A DNA stretch of 64,000 nt. Source: CAZMOK01 sp964567785. Its GTDB lineage: Bacteria > Bacteroidota > Bacteroidia > Bacteroidales > JAGOPY01. Of the stretch, positions 9,416 to 17,391 are shown in pieces (position 1 is the first letter of the stretch; every line of letters begins with the position of its first letter). The DNA lies in the NCBI GenBank assembly GCA_964567785.1, contig CAZMOK010000004.1, positions 1 to 64,000 of the forward strand, in the 5' to 3' direction. Both the position numbers and the translations under genes were made by a program. The notes beneath the pieces are model-generated. The model was not told where the DNA came from, ran no database searches, and saw only the letters and a program-made list of their open reading frames with translations.

Positions 9416-10717
9416 TCAGTTTCCTTTCAATGCTTTTTCCATTTCGTTGTATTTTTCATAATCGTCAGTTTTGTCGAGAAGAAGTGAAATGTTTTTCAAA
9501 GCTGAAATAGCGCTCAGATTGCGGGGATTCAGTTCTATCGTTTTTATAAAGAAAGGCCGGCTTTTGTTAAAATATTTTTCTGCTTCTTCCATAAGCAAAT
9601 GATACTTGTCTTCCTGCATGGTGGAGGAGGCCTGCTGGTAATAATCCCTGGCTTTATTATAATAGACAACACCGGTATTAAACCATGCCAGTTCCCTGGC
9701 AGGCTCGATTTCCCTTGCCATGCCGTACTGTTCAACCGCTTTTTGCATGTCAACAGTTTCGAGAAGGCTGGCATAAGCTACCCTGAGATCATAGTTACGT
9801 GGCTCGTTTTCAACCGCCTTGCTGAAAACATTCAACCCCTCCCCTTTCATTTCCGGCAATTTCAGATAAAGCTCCAATTGAAACCTGCCAAGGTCCGCAA
9901 CCGCATTCCTGTACCTGGTCTCTTTCTCAGCCTTGTTCTCAACGGTATTCCCCAAATTCAGGAACCTGTCATGTTCACTGTGCAGGAATTCAAGCCCAGA
10001 CTTCACTATTTCAAGCGATTCTTTACCATTATTGAATTGCCGCAGGTTTATATCGGCAAGCCTGTAATAAACATACCCCTGGATAAAATCAGGTACTTCA
10101 GGTGGCGTTTTGCCGTATGCATCAATGGAGCTCCTGAAAGATTCAGCAGCAAGGTCATAATCACCCATATTCAGGTATGCCTGGCCCAATATATCACCAG
10201 CAAGGTAAGTATCATGAATGGATTCTGCTGCTTTTGCATATTCAATTGCTTTTTGAAAGAGATACCCCGCATCGCTTCTGTTTTCCCGATTATCGAGGCC
10301 GCGGTTGAGATAAATGAGGCCCGTTTGCTCAAGTCCTTTTTGAAGATCATCGAATTCTCTGGCAATCCTTTTTTCCCAGGTACCATCATCGGCTTCGAGG
10401 GCTTTTTTAAGATCCTGGTAAGCATCGAGATAAGCATCAGAATAAGCCGAGATCATGTTCTCATCGTTATCGAGCACAGCGTTATTGTAAAGGTAGATAC
10501 GGGTAAGTGCCCGGTAATAGTAAGCTTTAGCCAGATTGCGCTGAGTAAGTTCTTCAGGATAATACAACGCCTGGTCAAGGTCGGTCATTGCCTTTTTATA
10601 GTCCTGCTGCTGATAGGCAATAACGCCTGATATCACCTTCGATTCCTGTGAACGGGACCAATTGGGCAGTAAAATGAAAAGAGAAACTAGAATAAATAAA
10701 ATGCCGCTGTTCTTCAT
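9416..10717 (-). CDS. Secreted tetratricopeptide-repeat protein
   Basis: This 433-residue protein has an N-terminal signal peptide (about 1-23, ending SRSQ) followed by helical repeats of TPR type, for example GVIAYQQQDYKKAMTDLDQAL near 32-52 and ILGQAYLNMGDYDLAAESF near 180. Near 345 a segment EIEPARELAWFNTGVVYYNKA also fits the TPR pattern. It has no catalytic motif. It probably acts as a periplasmic or outer-membrane-associated protein-protein scaffold. It lies 46 bp downstream of the NTF2-like lipoprotein gene on the same strand and may be co-transcribed. A long open frame antisense to it is not convincing as a gene. Confidence 0.85.
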   Translation of the reverse strand: MKNSGILFILVSLFILLPNWSRSQESKVISGVIAYQQQDYKKAMTDLDQALYYPEELTQRNLAKAYYYRALTRIYLYNNAVLDNDENMISAYSDAYLDAYQDLKKALEADDGTWEKRIAREFDDLQKGLEQTGLIYLNRGLDNRENRSDAGYLFQKAIEYAKAAESIHDTYLAGDILGQAYLNMGDYDLAAESFRSSIDAYGKTPPEVPDFIQGYVYYRLADINLRQFNNGKESLEIVKSGLEFLHSEHDRFLNLGNTVENKAEKETRYRNAVADLGRFQLELYLKLPEMKGEGLNVFSKAVENEPRNYDLRVAYASLLETVDMQKAVEQYGMAREIEPARELAWFNTGVVYYNKARDYYQQASSTMQEDKYHLLMEEAEKYFNKSRPFFIKTIELNPRNLSAISALKNISLLLDKTDDYEKYNEMEKALKGN

Positions 10718-10763
10718 ACAATCAGAATAACGAAATCAAACTGACTCTATTATAGAGAGGTGT

Positions 10764-11339
10764 TCAGTCCTTACTTGCTCTTTGCCATTCATCAAGTATC
10801 AGGAACCACTCTTTTGCATTATCCTCGGTAAAATTGAATTGCCCCCGGGGCATCAGTTCCCTGATTGCACCAGGCTTGTTTTCGTATGCCCATGTGAGGA
10901 AGTCACTGAACATCTGCTGCAGGTCTTTCAGGCTCTCTTCGGTCAATTCGGCAATGCTGATCATATAGATTTTACCGTCCCTGAAAATAAACCTCGTTCC
11001 CGGCTTATATTCTATCTTATCAATGCCTCCCTGGTTTATCCAGTTATTGCGTTCTGTGATCCTGCCTACAATTATGGTATCTCCCCTGACCTCCCAATCG
11101 TGATAGGTCAGATTCGATTTAATAGCCGCATCCCACAATTCCAGTTTCCTGATATCGGTGGTGGGTGATTGACCATGCCTCAACATACGGGCTTTTTCAT
11201 GGAACAGCTCCATGGTCCTGTCCACATCGTTCGCATTATGGGCTTCGAGATATTCCTTCAAAACTGACTCATTCCCATGGTCTCCGGAACAGGCAGCCAG
11301 GATTATCAGAGAGAAAAATATGAGGGCTTTTCTGTACAT
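10764..11339 (-). CDS. NTF2/SnoaL-like lipoprotein
   Basis: I place the start at the ATG at 11339, giving 191 residues that begin MYRKALIFF with lipobox LAAC. A longer in-frame start at 11393 would add 18 charged residues before the signal peptide and would lie upstream of a good promoter (11354-11385), so it is unlikely. The mature part begins with a SnoaL/NTF2-like pattern (VLKEYLEAHNANDVDRTMELF) and a conserved strand-rich region ending FIFRDGKIYMI. The C-terminal helix pair is less typical. Proteins of this fold bind small molecules or act as simple enzymes; nothing here decides which. It is probably periplasmic. Confidence 0.75.
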   Translation of the reverse strand: MYRKALIFFSLIILAACSGDHGNESVLKEYLEAHNANDVDRTMELFHEKARMLRHGQSPTTDIRKLELWDAAIKSNLTYHDWEVRGDTIIVGRITERNNWINQGGIDKIEYKPGTRFIFRDGKIYMISIAELTEESLKDLQQMFSDFLTWAYENKPGAIRELMPRGQFNFTEDNAKEWFLILDEWQRASKD

Positions 11340-11353
11340 ATCTGTATTTTTTG

Positions 11354-11385
11354 CAAAGCTATCCCTTTTCCGCCTTTCTATCAAT
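11354..11385 (-). promoter_or_regulatory. Bacteroidota-type promoter for the NTF2-like lipoprotein
   Basis: On the minus strand ATTG (11385-11382), a 20-bp spacer and TAGCTTTG (11361-11354). This lies inside the longer open frame, which argues that the gene starts at 11339. Confidence 0.6.
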
Positions 11386-11491
11386 AATGACATCTAAAGA
11401 GATTATACTTGTTCGTTAAAATCAACGGAAAAACAGTAAGGAAACTGAGGCCCGCAGGATAATAAAGTGTTTTCTCCCTAAAGGAATATTT

Positions 11492-12085
11492 TCAATCTTT
11501 TATCGCCACCAATCTCACTACATCTGCAACCCCAGTGTGATAGCTGCCTTCCTCCAGATGTACTTTTTTTTCCTCGATAATCTCGATCCTGAGTGACCGG
11601 AAATCATTACGCAGCTCTTTTTCATCATAAAGCATTTCCACAGCCGGGGGCCCTCCGGTCTTGTTCTCCAATTGCCTTTTATGAAAAAACTCGGCTATAA
11701 TGATCCCTCCTTTGTTGAGGCAATCGATCAAATGATGGTGAAAAGCAGTCCTCTGTTCAGGCCTGAAATGTATAAACACCAGTCCTATGGCATCAAAACC
11801 GTTACGGCACCTCAAATACCTGAGGTCCATCAAGCTGTAATTAATCTGCACACCGTAACTTTCAGCAAGCCGGAGGGCTTTTTTCCTTGCTATTTCGCTG
11901 AAATCAACCGCAGTGACTTCCCACCCCTTCGAAGCTGCATAAACGGCATTCCGTCCTTCTCCTTCGGCCGGCAGTAGCAACTTACCGGGCTCAAGCTTAT
12001 CGAGTTGCTTTTTAAAAAACACATTAGGTTCTGTTCCATAAACATAATCCTCCGGGCTAAACCTGTCGTCCCAAAATTCCTTCAT
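11492..12085 (-). CDS. Class I SAM-dependent methyltransferase, TehB/thiopurine type
   Basis: This 197-residue protein opens with FWDDRFSPEDYVYGTEPN, typical of the TehB/thiopurine S-methyltransferase-like branch. The SAM-binding motif I is LLLPAEGEGRNAVYAASKG (about 36-54), followed by the acidic end of strand 2 (VTAVDFS). Family members methylate small thiols, tellurite or selenite, or other small molecules. It starts 3 bp after the stop of the META-like lipoprotein gene and follows YqgE on the same strand, so the three probably form an operon. The substrate is unknown. Confidence 0.88.
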   Translation of the reverse strand: MKEFWDDRFSPEDYVYGTEPNVFFKKQLDKLEPGKLLLPAEGEGRNAVYAASKGWEVTAVDFSEIARKKALRLAESYGVQINYSLMDLRYLRCRNGFDAIGLVFIHFRPEQRTAFHHHLIDCLNKGGIIIAEFFHKRQLENKTGGPPAVEMLYDEKELRNDFRSLRIEIIEEKKVHLEEGSYHTGVADVVRLVAIKD

Positions 12086-12088
12086 CAG

Positions 12089-12523
12089 TCAGTTTACTTT
12101 TTTAAAGTTCAGGTGATAATCCCCCTCTGTAAGAATGGTGAGGGTTTCTTCTTCAATAAGATAATACTGGGATCTTTCAAAATTGTATATAAAAACGGCC
12201 TCCCAGTCGAGGGGCTCATCTATGTAACATATCATTTCTGTCATCGCAAGGCCGGTAATTGTAAGGTCTGCCCCCTTTGTAGAAAAAGATCCCGAGCCTT
12301 CGTTGCAATAGCTCTGTACTGTGACAATCCCGAACTGGCTGAAAAGAACCCTGATCTCAAGGTCTTCGGGAATGGGATTGAAAAAAGCAGGGTCGGCATC
12401 TTGTGATTCGAGGCTTACGAACTGCCACCGGTTGTAAATGGTAACCTCCTCTTCTTCCTTCTTGCAAGAAACAATTACCAGGATCAGTAAAAGATAGAGA
12501 AGAGTTTTTCCGGCCGGATTCAT
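12089..12523 (-). CDS. META/HslJ-like small lipoprotein
   Basis: The 144-residue product has a signal peptide with lipobox VIVSC and a Lys/Glu-rich linker after the cysteine. The core has the META-domain pattern: RWQFVSLE as the first strand, then SYCNEGSGSFSTKGADLTI and AMTEMIC, the usual N-x-x-x-G-x-Y/F ... M-x-C spacing. META domains occur in HslJ (novobiocin resistance, heat shock) and in many envelope lipoproteins whose function is unknown. It lies between the YqgE and methyltransferase genes on one strand with short spacing. Confidence 0.7.
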   Translation of the reverse strand: MNPAGKTLLYLLLILVIVSCKKEEEEVTIYNRWQFVSLESQDADPAFFNPIPEDLEIRVLFSQFGIVTVQSYCNEGSGSFSTKGADLTITGLAMTEMICYIDEPLDWEAVFIYNFERSQYYLIEEETLTILTEGDYHLNFKKVN

Positions 12524-12558
12524 GTGTTTTGCACGTATAAGTGAGTTATAGTTTTTGA

Positions 12559-13149
12559 TCAGTTAGATGCAGGGTCATCCGGAAATTTCGGCCAAAGAGC
12601 ATAATCTCCGCCGAGCCGCATCAGTGAGTGCTTCCACAGAGCATTTGGCCTTGTATTCAATAATTGTTCAGTGTCGATGTTCGACACCACCCATGAATTT
12701 CTCTTTAACTCATCATTGAGTTGCTGTGGTGCCCAGCCTGAGTAACCGATGTAAAACCTGATGTTGTCTTCATCGAGTTTGTTCAGAGTGATCATTTCCC
12801 TGACGGATTCGATATCTCCCCCCCAGTAAAGCCCTTCTATGATCTCCATGCTCTCAGGTATTACCTCGCCCATTGTATGGATAAAGAAAAGACTGTCGCT
12901 CTGGACGGGCCCCCCGAGGAACAACTGGGTATCCAGGTCAGGAAAATCCTTGACTATCTCGTTGAACTTTGCCTGAACAGGTTTATTTATGATGACACCG
13001 AAAGAACCTTCCTCATTATGTTCGGCCAGCAGGACCACCGAGCGCTTAAAAAAATAATCAAGCAGAAAAGGCTCGGAGATCAGGATCCTTCCTTTAGCCG
13101 GTTCAATATTGTTGGTCTTGATCTTAATGATGTCACCGAAATCATTCAT
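12559..13149 (-). CDS. YqgE/AlgH family protein (UPF0301)
   Basis: This 196-residue protein has the family hallmarks: KGRILISEPFLLDYFFKRSVVLLAEH (about 18-43, split here for reading), GSFGVIINKP, LFLGGPVQ near residue 78, and IGYSGWAPQQLNDEL near 140. AlgH/YqgE proteins are widespread cytoplasmic proteins with no settled biochemical role. It diverges from murL with only 69 bp between the starts, and each side has a -7-like element there. Confidence 0.93.
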   Translation of the reverse strand: MNDFGDIIKIKTNNIEPAKGRILISEPFLLDYFFKRSVVLLAEHNEEGSFGVIINKPVQAKFNEIVKDFPDLDTQLFLGGPVQSDSLFFIHTMGEVIPESMEIIEGLYWGGDIESVREMITLNKLDEDNIRFYIGYSGWAPQQLNDELKRNSWVVSNIDTEQLLNTRPNALWKHSLMRLGGDYALWPKFPDDPASN

Positions 13150-13178
13150 CAGCTAATATCCCTTATTTTATTAATGTT

Positions 13179-13186
13179 TACATTTG
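13179..13186 (+). promoter_or_regulatory. Promoter -7 element for murL-murD2
   Basis: TACATTTG fits the Bacteroidota -7 form TAnnTTTG and lies 32 bp before the ATG of murL. No good -33 TTTG is present, so confidence is moderate. Confidence 0.45.
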
Positions 13187-13198
13187 ATTTCTAAAGTA

Positions 13199-13206
13199 CA
13201 AAAATA
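13199..13206 (-). promoter_or_regulatory. Promoter -7 element for the YqgE gene
   Basis: On the minus strand TATTTTTG, 49 bp before the start codon at 13149. It lies between the murL -7 element and the murL start, so the divergent transcripts would overlap. The spacing to a possible -33 ATTG (13233-13230) is 23 bp, longer than usual. Confidence 0.4.
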
Positions 13207-13218
13207 ATAACACACTGG

Positions 13219-14613
13219 ATGGATACCAGCAATTTAAGCAAGTACAACAAGCTCAGGCGCAAGTATCCGTACATCTCATACGATGAATATGAGTATAACG
13301 TAAGAGAAGACGAAATTAATATCCTGTTTTCCTTCAACCTCTCAGGAAAATATAGTTTCAGACCCTCTGCGAGATTACTTCTCCCATCGGGATATATCCG
13401 GGAAAGAAATAAAGATCTTATGGCAGGGCACCTGCAAAACCTGGTTTTCCACATAGGAATGATTGAGTTGATCAGCTACTGGAAAACTACCTGCCCGAAA
13501 GAGATCAGGATCAACCCCCATAAACTGTTGCCCGCACAGGTTGAGTGGTGGAAGAGCCTTTACTACAATGGTATGGGTGAGTTTTTCCACGTTAACGGCA
13601 TAAAACCTGACTACAAAGACTTTGTTGATATAATAGTTACAGGTGAAAAAGAGCTTAACCCCTTCCGTTTTGAAACAACTCCGGGAAAAATGGTGCCTGT
13701 GGGAGGGGGCAAGGATTCTGCTGTTACACTTCAGTTGATGAAAGAGGAAGGATATGAGATCATACCCTTTGCAATTAATCCGAGGCCGGCAATTGGCAGG
13801 ACAATTGAGGCTGCCGGCCTGAGCAACGAACAATCCCTTGTGGTGGAAAGAAAACTCGACCCGCTGATGCTCGAAATGAATAAAAACGGCTTCCTCAATG
13901 GCCATACCCCTTTTTCAGCCCTGCTGGCCTTTTATTCTCTGCTAGGCAGCTATGTTTCTGGCAGGGCCGACATTGTGCTCTCCAATGAGTCGAGCGCCAA
14001 TGAGCCTACCATTCCCGGAACCGGCATCAACCACCAGTATTCTAAATCGTATCATTTTGAAAAGACTTTCAGGAAATATATATCCGAAAACATATCCTCC
14101 ACGTTCAATTATCACAGTTTGCTCAGGCCCTTGAATGAACTCCAGATAGGAAAAATATTTTCAGGCATGAAAAAATACCATAGGCTATTCCGGAGCTGCA
14201 ATGTTGGCAGCAAAGAGGACAAATGGTGTGGTGCCTGCTCCAAATGTTTATTCACATGGATCATCCTGGCCCCTTTCATGGATGACGCTGAACTGGAAAA
14301 AATATTCGGGAAAGACATGGCTTCAGACAGGGAACTGGCCCCATTGCTGGATCAGCTTACCGGGCGCACCGTGGAAAAGCCTTTCGAATGTGTAGGCACC
14401 ATAGATGAAGTGAATGCAGCAATGAATAAAATAGCAGCAACGGAAAAGCGAAAAGATAAACCCCTGCTCGGTCATTACCGGGATTGGGTTAGCAGACCTG
14501 ATCATTCAGATGAAATGTTCAGGCGTAAGTTACAATTTTCGCCAGAGAAAAACCCCCATTTCCTGGACCATGAGGAACAGGATGTGTTAAAAAAAGCCCT
14601 AAGAGATGCTTGA
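13219..14613 (+). CDS. murL: UDP-MurNAc-L-alanyl-L-glutamate epimerase MurL
   Basis: MurL converts the terminal L-Glu of UDP-MurNAc-L-Ala-L-Glu to D-Glu in peptidoglycan synthesis, with ATP. The 464 residues carry the PP-loop motif GGGKDS (162-167), NGHTPFSALLAF, SNESSANEPTIPGTG followed by NHQYSK, HSLLRPLNEL, a cysteine group Cys327/Cys337/Cys340/Cys343 (WCGACSKC) next to ILAPFM, and KPFECVG near 391. I recall the same ordered motifs in Xanthomonas MurL. The Cys group looks like a metal site (inference). The downstream murD2 start overlaps its end by 8 bp, and that pairing is the known MurD2-MurL arrangement. Together they replace glutamate racemase plus MurD for adding D-Glu. The identification rests on motifs and context. 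Confidence 0.88.
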   Translation: MDTSNLSKYNKLRRKYPYISYDEYEYNVREDEINILFSFNLSGKYSFRPSARLLLPSGYIRERNKDLMAGHLQNLVFHIGMIELISYWKTTCPKEIRINPHKLLPAQVEWWKSLYYNGMGEFFHVNGIKPDYKDFVDIIVTGEKELNPFRFETTPGKMVPVGGGKDSAVTLQLMKEEGYEIIPFAINPRPAIGRTIEAAGLSNEQSLVVERKLDPLMLEMNKNGFLNGHTPFSALLAFYSLLGSYVSGRADIVLSNESSANEPTIPGTGINHQYSKSYHFEKTFRKYISENISSTFNYHSLLRPLNELQIGKIFSGMKKYHRLFRSCNVGSKEDKWCGACSKCLFTWIILAPFMDDAELEKIFGKDMASDRELAPLLDQLTGRTVEKPFECVGTIDEVNAAMNKIAATEKRKDKPLLGHYRDWVSRPDHSDEMFRRKLQFSPEKNPHFLDHEEQDVLKKALRDA

Positions 14614-15982
14614 ACAACTGGTTGACCGGCTCAAAGGCAAACGCATCCTGATACTGGGTTTCGGCAGGGAAGGCATTTCAACCTTTGCGTTTATAAGGAA
14701 ATACCTGCCCGGGCAAAAGGTTTCGATAGCAGATATCAATCCGGATGCGGTAGTTAGTGTCACAGACGAACACTCTGTTGGATTCATCACAACGGGTAAC
14801 GATTACCTCAACAGCATCAATGATCACGACCTTGTTATCAAGAGCCCCGGCATCCCCCTCAAAGAAAACGACTTCAGCCCGAAAACTATAATAACATCCC
14901 AGACGGATCTTTTCCTTGAGTTTTTTGGAAAAACCACCATAGGGATTACCGGAACAAAAGGAAAAAGCACCACAAGCTCTCTAATCCACCATATTTTGGC
15001 CAATACCGGCAAATCATCGAAATTGATCGGAAATATCGGAAAGGCCCCTTTCGATGCGCTGATGGGAAGAGTGGACCCCGAAACAAAATATGTCTTTGAA
15101 ATATCTTCCCACCAGCTCGAGAACAGTCGCCATTCACCATCAACAGCCGTTATTCTGAATCTTTTCCCTGAGCATCTCGACAGGTACGACTCACAGGATC
15201 AATATTATCTTACAAAGTGGAAGATCACTGAAAATCAGCGAGAAGGCGACATACTGATCTGTAATTCAGAAAATGACGAGATCAACAGGATATTAAAGGA
15301 GAAGGGCACCAGGGCCACTGTTTACTATTATTCAACAGCTAAAACCGATGGCTCAGGATGGTATGCAGTGGAGGGTAAGATCTGCAAGACCGAAGATGGA
15401 AGAACATCAATTATGGCCGAAATCCCTGATCTTTCAGGCATTAATGGCAAGCATAACCTTTCCAACATGCTTGCCGCTCTTGTAGCCTGTCATTTTGCAG
15501 GGGTCAGGGCTGAAGAGGCACTTAGCGCTATTGCCGGGTTCAGGGGCCTGCCCCACAGGCTGGAGTACGTGGGGAGATTCGGTGGAATTGACTTTTACAA
15601 CGATTCCATCGCAACCATCCCCGAAGCAACCCTTTCGGCCCTTGAAACCCTCGGAAGGGTTGATACCCTGTTACTCGGCGGGTTCGACAGGGGCCTGCAT
15701 TATGATGACCTGTGTGCCGGCATCATTGAAAAGGGAGTGAATAGTGTAATACTGACAGGACCGGCTGGCAGAAGGATACGCAGCCGGCTGGCGGAAATGC
15801 AGTATGGGGGTAATATTTTCTTTGTGAACAGACTCGATGAATCGGGGGGTATCATCCATGCAAATACCCCTTCGGAGGGCATATGCCTTCTTTCACCTGC
15901 AGCGGCCAGCTACGACCAGTTCAGGGATTTTGAGGAGCGTGGTAATAAGTTCACTGAAATGGCAAAGAACATAGGAAAATAA
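14606..15982 (+). CDS. murD2: UDP-MurNAc-L-Ala:L-glutamate ligase MurD2
   Basis: This 458-residue Mur ligase has an N-terminal Rossmann part (ILGFGREG), the ATP-binding motif GTKGKSTT (116-123), the central ISSHQLE and LNLFPEHLDRY segments, and the C-terminal GLPHRLEYVG and DSIATIPEAT. Ordinary MurD adds D-Glu; MurD2 adds L-Glu, and MurL then epimerises it. The C-terminal GGFDRGLHYDDL differs from the canonical MurD GGDDKG-type sequence, and the murL gene overlaps the start by 8 bp; both favour MurD2. No other mur or division genes are near, unlike a typical murD in the dcw cluster. The ligase family is certain; the L-Glu preference is inferred. Confidence 0.85.
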   Translation: MLEQLVDRLKGKRILILGFGREGISTFAFIRKYLPGQKVSIADINPDAVVSVTDEHSVGFITTGNDYLNSINDHDLVIKSPGIPLKENDFSPKTIITSQTDLFLEFFGKTTIGITGTKGKSTTSSLIHHILANTGKSSKLIGNIGKAPFDALMGRVDPETKYVFEISSHQLENSRHSPSTAVILNLFPEHLDRYDSQDQYYLTKWKITENQREGDILICNSENDEINRILKEKGTRATVYYYSTAKTDGSGWYAVEGKICKTEDGRTSIMAEIPDLSGINGKHNLSNMLAALVACHFAGVRAEEALSAIAGFRGLPHRLEYVGRFGGIDFYNDSIATIPEATLSALETLGRVDTLLLGGFDRGLHYDDLCAGIIEKGVNSVILTGPAGRRIRSRLAEMQYGGNIFFVNRLDESGGIIHANTPSEGICLLSPAAASYDQFRDFEERGNKFTEMAKNIGK

Positions 15983-16015
15983 AGCAGAAGTCTTATTGAC
16001 CCGGGTGGAGGCTTA

Positions 16016-16432
16016 TTATTCAGAAGCCTTCTTTTCCTCCTTGCCCTCCTCATCTTTCTTTTCTTCCTCCTTCTTTGAACTTGATTTAGGAGGGGCCTTT
16101 ACTGCTTTCTCAGCGGCGGCCTTCGGTGACTTGTCTTTCCCCGATCCTTCCTTCTTGTCCTCTTTGGCCGGAACCGCTTCGGGCTCTTTCTTTTCAGCTT
16201 TTTCCTCTTTCTTCGCTTCTGCGGGCTTTTTAGCGGTTTCTTTAACTTCCGGTGGCGGAGCCGCTTCCTCTTTCTTCTTAGTGGCCGCCGGTTTCTTTTT
16301 GGCAGTCTTCTTTCTTGGTTTGGCTTCCATTTCAGCAGGGTTCAGGATCTTTCTCTTTTTCCTGGGCCTCCTGATGCCATAGGACCCTCTTACCCTTTTG
16401 CCTTTTTTCGTCTTTTTGTCACCTTTTCCCAT
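16016..16432 (-). CDS. 30S ribosomal protein THX with a long charged C-terminal extension
   Basis: The first 28 residues, beginning MGKGDKKTKKGKRVRGSYG and continuing with RPRKK, match the small ribosomal protein THX (bTHX; Thermus Thx is about 27 residues), which sits in the head of the 30S subunit. After it comes a tail of about 110 residues made almost wholly of Lys, Glu, Ala, Pro and Ser, without hydrophobic core. The tail resembles the disordered C-terminal part of histone H1-like bacterial proteins. The total is 138 residues, about five times the usual THX. The reading frame is intact and the tail keeps one frame with balanced charge, so it is probably real. It lies convergent to murD2 and upstream of nothing obvious. 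Confidence 0.8.
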   Translation of the reverse strand: MGKGDKKTKKGKRVRGSYGIRRPRKKRKILNPAEMEAKPRKKTAKKKPAATKKKEEAAPPPEVKETAKKPAEAKKEEKAEKKEPEAVPAKEDKKEGSGKDKSPKAAAEKAVKAPPKSSSKKEEEKKDEEGKEEKKASE

Positions 16433-16493
16433 TTTTCGATCTCTTTTTGTTTTTAGGAACGTAAAAGTAATATTTTTTTACAAGTCTTGGCAA

Positions 16494-17183
16494 TCAAGGC
16501 TTTCCATAATTTCTGAAAAAGTGCTTTTCAAGAAGATCGGCGCTTTTGACCACTTTCTTAACCCACATGAGCTTAACGTCAAGTTCCTCAGCGGGGCTCA
16601 GTTGCCAGGGTATATCCGAATTACGAAGACCTGTTGTAAAATGGTAAAGAAAGATAGCCGCCGAAACCGAAATATTCAGGCTTTCGGTAAACCCATGCAT
16701 CGGTATCATCACATATTCATCTGCCAGGCCAATAGCTTCATCAGTGAGTCCTTCATACTCAGTACCGAACAACAGGGCAACCTTGCCTTTTTCGATCGGG
16801 AACCCGTGTATTGTCGCATCTTCCTTATGCGGTGAAGTGGCAACTATTCGGTAACCTTCCGACCTTAACTTTTCGAGGCATTCAGGAGTATTGAATTCGT
16901 CATTATTGTATTTATGAAGGCTGAGCCACTTGGCAGAACCCAGTGCCACATCGGTATTGACCTTGTATTTGTAACGGTTCTCAATGATATGCACATCCTG
17001 CACACCAAAAACATCGCATGACCTGAGCACCGCGCTGGCATTATGTGACTGATAGATATCCTCAAGAACCACAGTTAAATACCTGGTCCTTTCCTTTACA
17101 AGCCTTTCAAAATGGTTTCGCTTGTTTTCTGAGATGAACCGGTAAAGATATTTTAGAAGTTCATTATTTTCCTGATGCTCCAT
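16494..17183 (-). CDS. trmH: tRNA (guanosine-2'-O-)-methyltransferase TrmH (SpoU family)
   Basis: TrmH methylates the 2'-OH of G18 in tRNA. The three SPOUT motifs are present: NASAVLRSCDVFG, ALLFGTEYEGLTDEAI and IPMHGFTESLNISVSAAIF. I choose the ATG at 17183 (MEHQENN), giving 229 residues that match the family N-terminus. An upstream in-frame ATG at 17204 would leave almost no leader after the -7 element at 17218-17225. The protein is cytoplasmic. It stands alone on the minus strand downstream-facing the THX gene (61 bp apart). Confidence 0.9.
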   Translation of the reverse strand: MEHQENNELLKYLYRFISENKRNHFERLVKERTRYLTVVLEDIYQSHNASAVLRSCDVFGVQDVHIIENRYKYKVNTDVALGSAKWLSLHKYNNDEFNTPECLEKLRSEGYRIVATSPHKEDATIHGFPIEKGKVALLFGTEYEGLTDEAIGLADEYVMIPMHGFTESLNISVSAAIFLYHFTTGLRNSDIPWQLSPAEELDVKLMWVKKVVKSADLLEKHFFRNYGKP

Positions 17184-17217
17184 CCGCTGAAAAGTAAAAT
17201 TCACTGATATCCTGTTG

Positions 17218-17225
17218 CAAATATA
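17218..17225 (-). promoter_or_regulatory. Promoter -7 element for trmH
   Basis: On the minus strand TATATTTG fits TAnnTTTG. Transcription from it would begin about 17211, which favours the trmH start at 17183 over 17204. No clear -33 box is seen. Confidence 0.45.
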
Positions 17226-17322
17226 TTACAGATGACATAAATCTTATCCACCTTTCAGGTGAAAGTATGGTTCAATGCCTGTAGGCAGCTATTTTGCAGA
17301 TTTGTAAAATTTGACGGGCCGT

Positions 17323-17352
17323 TTTGAAAATCATTAAAAAAAATTACCTTTG
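17323..17352 (+). promoter_or_regulatory. Bacteroidota-type promoter for the TPR membrane protein
   Basis: TTTG (17323-17326), an 18-bp AT-rich spacer, and TACCTTTG (17345-17352). The -7 element is 39 bp before the ATG at 17392. Confidence 0.7.
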
Positions 17353-17391
17353 CACCCTGATTTTTAACAGGTTCTTTATCTATAACGAGAT

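Noticed and set aside
9599..10630. A 343-codon open frame on the plus strand antisense to the TPR gene
   Set aside because: It lies wholly within a convincing minus-strand TPR gene with a signal peptide. Its product has no domain pattern and reads as the reverse of helical repeat codons.
11340..11393. An 18-residue N-terminal extension of the NTF2-like lipoprotein
   Set aside because: A good promoter lies inside it, and it would put charged residues before the lipoprotein signal peptide.
16009..16034. AGGCTT/AAGCCT inverted repeat at the end of the THX gene as a terminator for murD2
   Set aside because: The stem is only 6 bp and the run after it is TCTTTT; it is too weak to list.
17244..17252. 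TTATCCACC, one mismatch from a DnaA box
   Set aside because: It is a single copy between trmH and the TPR membrane protein gene, 39 kb from dnaA, with no cluster around it.
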